Assembly: GCF_010093595.1 (NCBI RefSeq)
Contig: NW_022985438.1
Span: 1,512,785 to 1,576,784 of the forward strand
Source of the DNA: Mytilinidion resinicola
Taxonomy: Eukaryota > Ascomycota > Dothideomycetes > Mytilinidiales > Mytilinidiaceae
Direction: 5' to 3'
DNA length: 64,000 bases
Shown: positions 1 to 9,800 of the stretch, in pieces
Numbering within the stretch: position 1 is the first letter of the stretch
Layout: every line of letters starts with the position of its first letter
The notes under the pieces: model-generated
The model's input: the letters and a program-made list of their open reading frames with translations, nothing else
What the model was told of the DNA's origin: nothing
The model's database searches: none
Position numbers and translations under genes: made by a program

Positions 1-126
1 TCCCAACTCAAGTTTCCACGAAGCTGCAAGGGCACCTTATCTAAACAACAACATCATCACCAACAACCGACATCCAAATCGACATCTCGTATCCACACCA
101 CATCTTCCCTCGGGACCTGAATCACT

Positions 127-603
127 ATGGCTTCTAAAGCCGCCCTGCTAGACTCCAACACACCCTTCCGCATCTTAATCAACCACCACGGAGACGATGG
201 ACTCACAAAAGTGGGGGAAACCTCCGTCGATGTCAACCCATCCACCTTCCCCATCGAAACCCGCTGCTCCCATCTCCAAGACGGTAGCACAACTTGCACA
301 ACTGGAGAATGCTATCACTTGGTGTCTCGAACGCCCCCACACAAATTCGACAAGGGCTACGTCTTCACGTGCGAGAATGAGGCGTGTTCCGGCCATAGGA
401 CCCCGTTTAGACGGTGCTTTACTGCGGATGGTTTGGTGTTGAGCGAGCTGGGTGACCGTACGGATAAGAGGGCGTTAGAGATGACAGAATACGATTACGG
501 TGTGCATGAGATTGAGGGGTGGAAGGATATTGAGGGGAAGAAGGGGTTGAATGAGACGATGAGGAAGATTACTGCGGTGAAGAAGCTTGCTGCATTGAAG
601 TAG
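127..603 (+). CDS. Small Cys/His-containing protein, tandem paralog 1
   Basis: Single-exon ORF of 158 residues. I do not recognise a described family. The centre holds paired Cys and His residues (CSH, then FTCENEACSGH and a further Cys about ten residues on) that align with the copies at 1487 and 2570, so this could be a small metal-binding fold; that is inference. The C-terminal third is charged and probably helical. There is no signal peptide or membrane segment. The start is the first ATG in frame. The 5' leader (about 48-77) resembles the leader of the third copy, and a 3' flank at 757-802 resembles that of the second copy, which supports tandem duplication. This is the most diverged copy: the shared SNF..SPYG stretch is not conserved here. 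Confidence 0.6.
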   Translation: MASKAALLDSNTPFRILINHHGDDGLTKVGETSVDVNPSTFPIETRCSHLQDGSTTCTTGECYHLVSRTPPHKFDKGYVFTCENEACSGHRTPFRRCFTADGLVLSELGDRTDKRALEMTEYDYGVHEIEGWKDIEGKKGLNETMRKITAVKKLAALK

Positions 604-756
604 GGCGAGGGGGAGGAGCAGGAGAAGGCTGGGAGGTAACGCGTAGTTTGGTGTTAGAGTTGCTTGAGGTTTCAGTGTTCGGTCTTACGAGTTGTGAAGG
701 AATGTCCGGTGTGTGTATTTGAGTGGTGGCCTAGAGTGTGTGTGTATTTGTCTGGA

Positions 757-802
757 AATAGCTGCTAGATCGGGTCCTTATTTTGTTTCTTGCTATCAAA
801 TT
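757..802 (+). repeat. Duplicated 3' flank, copy A
   Basis: The block contains ATAGCTGCTAGATC followed by GGTCCT and TGCTATCAAATT. The same elements in the same order occur at 2161-2216 after the second paralog. It marks the extent of the ancestral tandem duplication beyond the coding region. Confidence 0.6.
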
Positions 803-1364
803 GTAGTAACCTCAACGACTTGTGTCCTCAATGTAAGTGTACACTTTCCGATTCTAGGTCTATTGCAAATGGGCTTCCCGTAAAGATCGAGCTAGCCACG
901 AAATCCTACCAAGGCCGTCTGGGGTCGCTTCACCATGACCAGCTAGATGAGAGGAGGTCAAGATGTAAAGCGGATTCCTCCACGAGGGGACGATGAAAGG
1001 GAGAGACTACTCTATTGAGATACTCTAAAATCGGACTTACGAGCTTGTATGGATTTAGTACTGCTGAAGCGACCCGAGAATTGTGTCTGTAACTGCGGTG
1101 GAGTCAAGCGCGGTAGACATGGCTCCCAAAAAATGATGTGAGACGGATCTCATCACTTCTAGGTCTGTTGATGATGCTTCGCAGTATTCAATCAAGTCAT
1201 CCATGAAAACATATAGACTAGTCTAACGAATCTCCCCTTCTATGACTGACAATGAGTAACGCGGTATGAAACTCCCTCATCACGAGCTCCCACCACTTCG
1301 AGTCACGGTGTCGGAAATCCCTGCTCCGCGCAAATAACTGACTCCTCTCTGCCCTTAGCACAGG

Positions 1365-1371
1365 TATAAAA
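1365..1371 (+). promoter_or_regulatory. TATA box of paralog 2
   Basis: TATAAAA lies about 120 bp upstream of the ATG at 1487. The surrounding 1301-1382 segment (AGTCACGGT, then CTCCTCTCTGCCCTT, then the TATA box) is recognisably similar to 2328-2410 upstream of paralog 3, so the core promoter was duplicated with the gene. Confidence 0.5.
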
Positions 1372-1486
1372 GTTCCTCCCTAAACAGTTCCTCTCCATCT
1401 CCCAGGCACACACGACAGAACACTATCACCCAGCCTCGTCGATTCTCAAGAGCCAAAACCAAAGCCTACCAACACCAACACCAACA

Positions 1487-1964
1487 ATGTACCTCAAATT
1501 CCTCGTCCGCGACGGTATCGGTACCCGAGACATCGATCTCAACCCTCCAGACGCGGCCTCTATTCTCCGCTGTGGCCACATCCAGCATAAATACCGTATC
1601 CGTAAGACCACCTATAGCTGCGACGAATCCAAGCACTACGCCATCCTTTCGAATTTCGAAACGAGCGCGTCTTCCCCGTACGGCCTCTTTTACCTGTCAG
1701 GGGCACCCGTGGCCAGAGAAACCGTGCTATGACACGCAGTCCTTGTTCTGTCAGCTCGACGACCCTTGGTATCTATCAGGGAATTTGAAGGCGAGGTATG
1801 AGGCGCTGGAGGAGGGGGGTTTCGTGAATGACGAGGTGTATAAGGGGAGTGGGAGGGGATGGGAAGTGATAAGGACGGAGGAGTGGGAGACGGAGGATTA
1901 TGGATATGATAAGAGGATGGAGGAGTTGAAGCGGGAGCTGGAGAAAGTGGAGACGGAGAAGTAA
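1487..1964 (+). pseudogene. Tandem paralog 2, frameshifted
   Basis: The first part reads from ATG 1487 through HYAILSNF and SPYGLF, matching paralog 3, then continues into unrelated sequence and stops at 1732. The rest of the protein (TCQGHPWPEKPCY onward, to the stop at 1964) continues one frame over. Between the Phe codon at 1688 and the Gly-His codons there are 10 nt, where paralogs 1 and 3 each have 24 nt. A 14-nt deletion therefore explains both the lost residues and the frameshift. No intron could restore the frame, since sequence is missing rather than added. The gene may still yield an 81-residue truncated product. Promoter and 3' flank remain recognisable, so inactivation looks fairly recent. 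Confidence 0.6.
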
Positions 1965-2160
1965 GAGAGATTATGGGGGGTGAGGAGAGGGCGAGGGCAA
2001 GGGGTGAGAGCTGCCGCCGGTAAAGACGATGGGTGGTTATTTGAAGTTCTGTCATTTTGATGGCGGCTTGGGTTCATGCGTTGGATTCTTGGTTTGTGTT
2101 AGGCGTATAGACTTTTGTATTTGAATGGTGTTGTAAGAGTGCGTGTTTCGATTTGTTTGA

Positions 2161-2216
2161 ATATAGCTGCTAGATCAGGTCCTGGGGCCCTTAGTCTGTT
2201 TCCTGCTATCAAATTC
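2161..2216 (+). repeat. Duplicated 3' flank, copy B
   Basis: ATAGCTGCTAGATC, GGTCCT and TGCTATCAAATT appear in the same order as at 757-802. Confidence 0.6.
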
Positions 2217-2391
2217 AAGAGCGGCTTCTACAACTCGTGCTCTATCTTATGAATGGTAACCTTCTGCGACTCACAATTAATAGCGCAATAATAAAACCCA
2301 TTGATTATGAGTGTCCTTAGCACTCCCAGTCACGGTTTCAGATGTTCCGACTCCGAGCACAATATTGATTCCTCTCTACCCTTGGCGTAAG

Positions 2392-2397
2392 TATAAG
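2392..2397 (+). promoter_or_regulatory. TATA-like element of paralog 3
   Basis: TATAAG sits at the position equivalent to the TATA box at 1365 within the duplicated promoter block. Confidence 0.35.
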
Positions 2398-2569
2398 AAC
2401 GTCTTCCTGAAAAACTCTTCTCTGTCTTCCAATAACTACTACAGAGTAAATTCGCTTCTACACCTCTTAAACCTTACAAAGCAAACTTCCACAAAACCGT
2501 GACGGCATCTTAACCATACAACATCATCACCAACCGACATCTGGCCTTCAACTCGAACACCTACCAAGC

Positions 2570-3130
2570 ATGCAAACCTTAGAAGGCCAACCAAGCGGGT
2601 TTATTGGATTTGTCGTCCGCAATGGCGAAAGGCTCCAGACTATCTTCATCCCCGAGTCCGAGACTCGTCGTCGCACCACCTCCCTTCTCCTCTGCCCGTG
2701 CCGCCTTCGGCGGGGACACTTCTGGTACTGCGACGAACCCGACGCGCACTATGGCACCCTATCCAATTTCAAAGAGCGCCATTACTCCCCATATGGCGTC
2801 TTTATTTGCCCAAACAAGTGGTGTGACGGGCATCCGTACCCGCATCACCCTTGTTACAGCACAGAGTGTCTTTTCTATCAGGACAATAATACTATTTGGG
2901 CAAAGATGAATGACGTGAGGGATGAGGTGCTGAAGCAGGGCAACGGAGTGGATAAGTGGCAGAATGATATTGATGAGATGTGGACGATTCTGAGGACGAA
3001 GGACTGGGAGAAAGACCACGATCCGGGGAAGGACTACAATGGAGGTTTGGACAAGAGGATGAAGAAGTTGAGTAGGAAGCTGAAGGCAAGGGAGGAGCAG
3101 GAGAGGAGGGGGAGGGAGAGGGATGGGTGA
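2570..3130 (+). CDS. Small Cys/His-containing protein, tandem paralog 3
   Basis: Intact single-exon ORF of 186 residues and the best-preserved member of the local three-gene family. The centre reads CDEPDAHYGTLSNF, then SPYGVFICPNKWCDGHPYP and a further Cys, so several Cys and His residues are spaced as in a small metal-binding fold (inferred). The C-terminal half is strongly charged and rich in Lys, Glu and Arg, probably helical. There is no signal peptide, so a secreted effector role is not supported. The start is the first ATG after the conserved leader. Function unknown; the family appears lineage-restricted, but that needs a database search. Confidence 0.6.
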   Translation: MQTLEGQPSGFIGFVVRNGERLQTIFIPESETRRRTTSLLLCPCRLRRGHFWYCDEPDAHYGTLSNFKERHYSPYGVFICPNKWCDGHPYPHHPCYSTECLFYQDNNTIWAKMNDVRDEVLKQGNGVDKWQNDIDEMWTILRTKDWEKDHDPGKDYNGGLDKRMKKLSRKLKAREEQERRGRERDG

Positions 3131-3372
3131 TAAGGAGAGATGAGGAGCGAGGATTTGAAGATAGGCGGACGGGTAGGAAAGGAGGGTAGTCTTTCTGTTG
3201 TGTTGGTTTATTGGTTAGGCTCAGGTGTCCAGAGATTGTTTAGCGATGGCGTGTTGTCTTTCATTTCTTCTCAATGCTTCTTTTTTCTTTGCGTCTAGAT
3301 TTCCTTTCAAAATACCCCGGGAGACAGGGTTTGCAGTTGGCAGGTAATTTTAGATCACTTGTTCGAGTCTAC

Positions 3373-4392
3373 CTAATAAGTCCACCCTGGCACACCTCTT
3401 GCATCGCTCATCGACATTCCGAGTGGACTTGACAAGTCCAGTTGAATGCTAAAAGTGCCCCCTTCACGTCTAATGCGGCGTACCACTTTGTCGAGAGGTT
3501 CGTCATCCGTCCGCACAGTGAAGTGTCCACTACACCTCAAGCTATTCAAAGGTGCCAGCCACTCCTCCTCGTTATCCATTTCTGCGATAAGATCTATGTG
3601 CAGCGTTCTCAGCTTCTCTAATTTTGCAATAGTACTCCACACCCGCTCCCATGTCTTCATTCCCTGGCGCCGCAGCTCCGGGCTGTAGGACCCGTATTGG
3701 GTGAAATGCAGGGAAAGCGCTCTGATATTATCGAAACGCTGCGGAGGAATAGAGCTAGAAAGGAGAAGGAGACTTGGGTCCTCTAGAATAAAAGTGTTGA
3801 CGGCGTATAAGAGGTCAATAGTCTCAAGATAGCTGGTCAGTGGTCAGTATTGCTGATGAGCGAGAGGTAGGTAGGTAGGAAGGAAGCTCTCATACATCGC
3901 GCGACAGGTTAACGGGAGAGAGAGAACGGGTTTTTTCGCCTCGACTTGATCTTCGTAGCTCTCCCACTGTCGCCAAAAAATCAAAGGCTCATCCTCGAAT
4001 CTCGCGGCTGTCGTGCATGTCAACCGCGGCTTGTGGTCTTGTTCTTGTTTGCTTGTCGTTTCCCATGATGGTCTTATATACAGCCCTGGATCATTGCAAA
4101 GTGCCTCGCGGTAAATGATCTCTCGCAACTCTGCGGACAGCTTCGAGAAGAGCGGGGAAAATGGTTGATGCAGGTAACCAGTGCTCCCTTCGGCGTCGGA
4201 GAGTAGGCCTTGCCTGACGGACTCCTCTGATGGCGAGAGTGAGAACTGCACTGATAATGCTCGTTGTTTTGGAGGTATGCTTTCCCACTTTGCATCATAC
4301 TCTTGGCTCATAAGAGTCCGCCAGTCTTGTAAGACTCCTGGAACCCGTGTACCGCTTACGCCGGTTTGCTTTAGAATTGTAGTCAGCGTCAT
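3373..4392 (-). CDS. DUF7730 / 2EXR-type fungal protein
   Basis: Two exons on the minus strand, 3896-4392 and 3832-3373, joined across a 63-nt intron (GTATGA donor, CTGAC branch, CAG acceptor); 318 residues. Splicing recreates the family hallmark LTCRAIYLETIDLLYAVNTF. Upstream is the typical F-box-like opening FSPLFSKLSAELREIIYREAL (about residues 77-97), and downstream is IPPQRFDNIRALSL. These motifs belong to the large, functionally uncharacterised family of fungal DUF7730 proteins that look F-box-related. It is transcribed divergently from the sterol isomerase gene, with 382 bp between start codons. Family assignment is by motif recognition; the molecular role is unknown. Confidence 0.8.
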
Positions 4393-4774
4393 GATGAGAG
4401 GAGTATACTCCGTAGGCGTGTTAAGTACGTAATGAGGGTGAAGACACTCGACTATATGCGAGCTGTACTGTACAACACCACGACTTCAAAGGTCAGTATT
4501 GAGCCTTCTAAACAAACTTAGGCAACAGTGGCACAGTGGTACTGAAGGTCACCATATCGCACATGGGGTTGTAGTGTTTTGTACCGTCAGACGGTGGCTG
4601 GTGCATGGCTGGTGCGTGGCTGGCCCCTTGATCAGCCCCGGACTTGGAGTCGCCGTGCACGGGCCGCGTGATTTTCGGTCGCTGTCTCTCGAAGCAGCAG
4701 CAGGCGCCGCGCCTTCTCAACAGAAACCTCGTTCCTTTCCCCTGCTCGAGTCTGACCAGCTCAATTGCGCCGCC
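4393..4774. other. Shared divergent promoter region
   Basis: 382 bp separate the start codons of the DUF7730-type gene (-) and the sterol isomerase (+). No further gene seen. Confidence 0.5.
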
Positions 4775-5845
4775 ATGGACTCCATCCTCACCCAGCTCCG
4801 ATCCTATCTGCCAGATTCCCAGCCAATCGCCGAGATGGCGACCAACGCGTCCAAGATCCCCCTTCATCCCTACTATCCCCTCGAGCTCGAGATAGTGGGA
4901 TACATGGCGAACAAATGGGACACCCTGACGCTTGTGTCCATGTTTGGCGCTGGCTGTGTGGGCATCTTCGCCGTCACATACTTGATCACCACCAGGATCA
5001 GGCCACAGATGTCGAAGGCGGACCTGTCTACCATTATGTGGTTTGTTCTGTGTATGTACCTTCTGTGTGCGACTCAATTGGAACAGTAGCTAACACATGG
5101 CACAGGTGGATGCATACATTTGTTCTTTGAAGGTATGCGAACACCTCCTCGACCCCCCCGACCCCTTCTGACGCGATCAGGCTACTTCTCGTACAACTTC
5201 CGCCGCATGTCTTCCATGCAAGACCTGTTCGGGCAGTTGTGGAAGGAGTACTCGCTGTCGGACTCGCGCTACCAGACTCAGAACGCGTTTGTGCTTTGCA
5301 TGGAGACGATCACGGCGGTAAGCCACTCACCGCTTCCCTACAGCCCTGACATCTCTAATTATGTCGCTCCAGGTGTGCTGGGGCCCGCTCTCCTTCGCTG
5401 TGGCGGGTATGATTGCTACAGACCACAGTCTCCGCCACCCTCTCCAGGCCCTCGTCTCGCTCGGCCAGATTTACGGCGATGTTTTGTACTACGCAACCAG
5501 CATGTTCGACCACTACATTCTCGACATGAGCTACTCGAGGCCTGAACCGTTCTACTTCTGGGGATACTTTGTGCTCATGAATGCGTTTTGGATCATCATT
5601 CCGGGGAGTAGGTGTTCCAAGATACTACTAAGGAGAAGTTCAAGCTAACGGTTGCAGAACTCCTCTACGATAGCATTTCAGAAAGCGGCAAAGCATTTGC
5701 GGCGTTGGAGAAGCAAGAGCGGATATTCAAGGCCAATGGAACTGGAAATGGAAAGCTGATTGGGACCCTGAACGGGACCCCGAACGGCACTCCAAAAGGC
5801 AAGTCCAACGGCAAGGCGAAGAACGGCTCGATCAGGAAACGGTGA
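4775..5845 (+). CDS. EBP-type 3-beta-hydroxysteroid delta8-delta7 isomerase
   Basis: Five exons (4775-5051, 5106-5132, 5181-5317, 5373-5607, 5658-5845) give 287 residues. The protein closely follows the emopamil-binding protein family, which shifts the sterol double bond from C8 to C7 in the ER membrane. Visible motifs are HPYYP (31-35), CIHLFFEGYF (95-104), WKEYSLSDSRY (122-132), METITAVCWGPLS (142-154), GQIYGDVLYYAT (179-189) and FVLMNAFW (213-220). His97, Glu101, Glu143 and Asn217 fall where mutagenesis of the mammalian enzyme places catalytic residues. Several hydrophobic segments fit the membrane fold. The tail after residue 230 is a Gly/Asn/Lys-rich low-complexity stretch ending in basic residues. 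The start has a strong context (GCCGCCATGG). Most fungal ergosterol pathways rely on the unrelated ERG2 isomerase, so this may be an additional enzyme. Confidence 0.88.
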
Positions 5846-6825
5846 AAGCCGCAAGATGATGCAGGGGAGGCTTGTTCACATTTAGCGGCATTTGAGGCCA
5901 TGGCAGGAAGAGGTCGGCGGAGACAGTGCCCATGGTCAACGGTTGGGCGACGACTCTTCCGGACCGGTTAGCGTGCATGGAAGGAGGATCCGCGACGATC
6001 CCACGCCCACGTCCACGTACGTACATTACTATTAATAGAGAGCGACGTTTTATTTCACCTCGATATCCCCCCTTTTCGCATGAGGCACATGGGATCTTAG
6101 GATAGCTGGATCTGGGACACACGGCAGGGTGAGAATCAAGTTGAGCATCCTGGCGCTGCATCTCATATTGGATGGCAATGCGCCACAGCTCCAGGGATGT
6201 TGCCGGCGTGCAGATGGTCGACTGCGGCCTCAGATAGCATCGGTTGACATGCGGCTGGAACGGAGTAAACAACACATCAAATAACATGGGCTCCCATCTT
6301 CAAGCACTCCATAGTATAGTAGAACACATCTCTCTGCCGAATAGTGGATGTATTTCAGCAACAGCACTCAGCTGATAGCGATAACCCATTCAGCGCCGAG
6401 CCGCGGCGGGATGATCGAGGGGGGACCGTGCGACCTTGGAAGTGCACTGCACGACAGGGTTGCGCTCTGGCTGCACGTCGTCGACTGTTGTTGGCCAATC
6501 TGAGACCAACACAATCGCCTCCCTCTCGCATGGCACAATTCGCCCACAAGCCCATCGCCGTCTCTCTCGCCCTTTGCCTCGAAGAGACTCACCGCGAGGT
6601 GCGCTGCTGATGTGGCGCCGTGCCGATATACCTAGCGCCCTGGTAAGAAAAGCCGTGTTTACTTTCGCTTTCCCATACAAACAATTCCACCGCGACCCAC
6701 CCCAATTCCCACCGCTCCCACCACCCCGCCGCCCGCAAGCGCAAACACCGACACATTCCTCTGGCGCACACACTGCCGCAATGCAATCCAGCTAACGCGC
6801 CGTCCCGCATTGCAGATATCCCTTC
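5846..6825. other. Intergenic region and 5' leader of the DH/PH-like gene
   Basis: No supported coding sequence; ORFs on both strands overlap each other and lack recognisable motifs. A CTAAC branch-like site (6791-6796) followed by TTGCAG just before the ATG at 6826 suggests the downstream gene may have an intron in its 5' UTR. Confidence 0.4.
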
Positions 6826-9800
6826 ATGCCGGCGGACTCCCCGGCGACCCGGCGCGCTGCGGCGAACCGCGCCCGCCAGCAGGACGCAAAGAAGCCCCTC
6901 GATTTCGGCAAGGCCATCGGCATCCACAAGGATGCAGACATCCCCAGCAAGATCAAGAAGTGGCAGACCGAGGGCGGCGGGATGATACCAGTTGACGACC
7001 CGGCCGCGGGCGCAGTCACCGAGGACGAGAGCACGGAAGCGGTGGATGCGATCGCGACGGCAAAAGGAAAGATGAAGGAGAAGGAGAAGGAGAAGGCGGC
7101 AGAGTCACCGAAACCGAAGAAAGCTGCGGCTGCCGAGGCCGCGAGCCCGGCGCGGTCGCCGAAGAAGCTGGCGCATAACAAGCTGGATGAGGATGTGCGG
7201 ATTGCGAGCGCGCCGAAGAAGCTGGCGCATAACAAGCTGGATGAGGATGTGCGGATTGCGAGCGCGCCAAAGAAGAGGGTCGTGAGTGACTCGAACTGGC
7301 GGAAGAACAAGAGCCCGCCGAAGGACGGGGCCGCTGCGAGGCCGGATGTGAAACTGCCTGTGGGATGGGTAAGGCCGGCTGTGAAACATGTCTCTCCTAC
7401 GAAGCCGAAAGTCGAGGCGAGGCCGCCGCCGATTAAGATCACGCCGAGGATTGTGAGGACGCGGACGGCGGTGAGGAGGAAATCGCGGCCTGGGAGTTCG
7501 GGGAATGAGGAGAGGCCCAAGACGAGTGGATCGGATAGCGTGATTGCGGAGAAGAGTGACAGTTCGCCGGCTTCGCCTTGTGCGGCGGAGAAGAAAGAGG
7601 CTGTGAAGTTGCGAGGTGGGGATGGGAGAATCAGGTCTCCGAGAGTGTATCTGTCTGCTGACGATGAGGCTCCAGTTAAGCGGAGATCGAGTCGTCGAGT
7701 AGATAGATCACCGACAGAAGAAGCTATTCATGACGACACACCTCCAGAGAAGTCTCCGGCGTTCGATAGCCCCTTGGCAAGCGGGTCACGACGAAGACGA
7801 CGTTCAGGCGGCCATAAGATAGAGCAAACGCTCAGAGAGTCAGAGGAGCCAACAGAAGATCCACCATCTACAGAACGGAGACGACTACGGAAGAAATCCT
7901 ATCAAATAGACGTGCCGGATGTGGCACGACCACCAGAACCAGAGGTAGCACCAGAGACTCCTCCCAAGGTATACGGAAATCGCATAGAGGCATGGCTAAC
8001 AACAACCCCCGACCCATTTCTGGACTCCGAGACCAAGTCGCGAAGAAGTTCAAAGAGCACCGTTTCTACGTCAGACGTGTCACGGCCGAAGACTGAAGTT
8101 TCCTCGTTCACAGAGAGCTCAATCTCAAGGGAAGAGTCCGTCCTTGAGAAACCAGATCGAGCAAGCAGCAGCAGGAGGCGAGCGCGGACTCGGACCATCA
8201 CCGTGGATACTCGGGATATGGATGACAGGACCTCGTCACACCCTTCAATCGCCCCATCCGAAATCACAGATTCTGCCGCTGGCGGCGACGGCACTCCAAG
8301 CCCTTCTCTAAAACGAAGAGGCGCAAAGCGCAGCTCTCAATCACCTACCAAAAACAGGTCGAAGTCCCTATCATCTCGGGATCCCCCGACTGTTGTAGAC
8401 ACTGAAGATGAGGTGTCAGTCGCTCCTTCATCATCCGTCGACGCTTCCACATTCCAGCTGCCGGACCTTCCCATCAGATCAAGACCGCAGACCTTAGCGC
8501 TCAAACGCCACTTTCCCACGAGGGGAAAGCGCTTGTCAACCATTGCCTCCGTAGAAACATTTGCCACAGAAATGCAAGCCGCACCTCCCTCCGAAACCGA
8601 AGGCTCAGAAGCCACCGTCCAACCGGAACCCATCTCCGAAAACATAGACGGGTCGGAATCTCGAGACACAGTCGACCTAGAGTCCCTCGTTTCGCTCAAT
8701 CGCCGTGGTACTTCGAAAAGAAAGCTCGCCAGCCATGCGGACTTGATCTCTGTGCTGTCTCTCCCCAGGGGTGGCTCGAAGAGCATTGTCTCAGCTCGAA
8801 GCATCCGAACGAACCGGAGTCGCCTCGCAACTGCCACCATCGGGGACATCATGAACGAGTTGGCTTCAGACGAAGCCAAGTATATGCGCGAACTCCGCAC
8901 TCTCGTCGACGGTGTGATACCTGTCCTTCTCGCCTGCGTTCTTTCCAAGTCGGACGCCGCGGTTGCCGCAGGCCTTTTCAGCAAATCCGCGTTGAAGAGC
9001 GAGCCAAATGTTACGAGACCGATAGTCGACATGGGCGTTTCTCTGGAGCGACTGAAGGCTTTGCACAGACGAATCCCCAAGGAAGAGCCTGACGCCCTTC
9101 TTTCATGGGCCCAGAGCGCCCAGCGAATTTACTCGGATTACGTCAAGGCATGGCGCCTCGGCTTCCAAGATGTCGTTGTCAATCTAGCTCCTGCTGACGA
9201 GGGCACATCATCTGCGTCTGGGTCCGGCAAGGCACCGGAGGATGCAGTGTGGGACGAAGGTATGCCGCGGAATGAGGAAGGCTATGTCGTCAATGGTGAT
9301 GGCGAGAGGGTTGATGTTGCCTTCCTGCTGAAGAGGCCTCTAGTTCGGCTGAAGTATCTGGCCAAGACCTTCAAGGGAATCAACCATGTCAAGCATTCGC
9401 TGCAAGCAGAAAAGATGTCGATGGCTTTCCAGGAGCTAGTCAACGACGCCCGTAAACGATCGAACGAAGAGCGAGCGCGACTCGAAGATGAAGCCGCGTC
9501 AAACATTGACCCGACGAGAGCTCGTGATCCACGCAGCTTGGCGCCGTTGGCTGGCGTGAAGATTGATTCGATGCGATGTGTGAGGGCAAGAGATTACTTC
9601 GACATGCATCTACCACACTCTAGTGGCCAGGAGGTGGACTGTCGAGTCGAGCTGCTGATCAGAGACGATGCCCCTGGGAGAGGTACCAGCGGGGACGTCC
9701 TTCTCTGCGAAGTCGATGAGTCGGGTCGGTCGCTGTTCTTTCCTCCCATCCAACTTGGCCGCATATCTGCTCGAAATGGGGACCAGAAGGGCGAGATCAT

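Larger units (their letters stand above)
604..1486. other. Intergenic region between paralogs 1 and 2
   Basis: No convincing coding sequence. It holds the 3' flank of paralog 1, with a block at 757-802 (AATAGCTGCTAGATC, then TGCTATCAAATT) repeated after paralog 2, and the promoter of paralog 2 near 1301-1382. Confidence 0.5.
1965..2569. other. Intergenic region between paralogs 2 and 3
   Basis: No gene seen. It contains the 3' flank repeat (2161-2216) of paralog 2 and the promoter and leader of paralog 3, including a leader segment at 2519-2543 resembling 48-77. Confidence 0.5.

Noticed and set aside
5832..6287. 151-codon ORF on the minus strand
   Set aside because: No recognisable motif and it overlaps the 3' end of the sterol isomerase gene.
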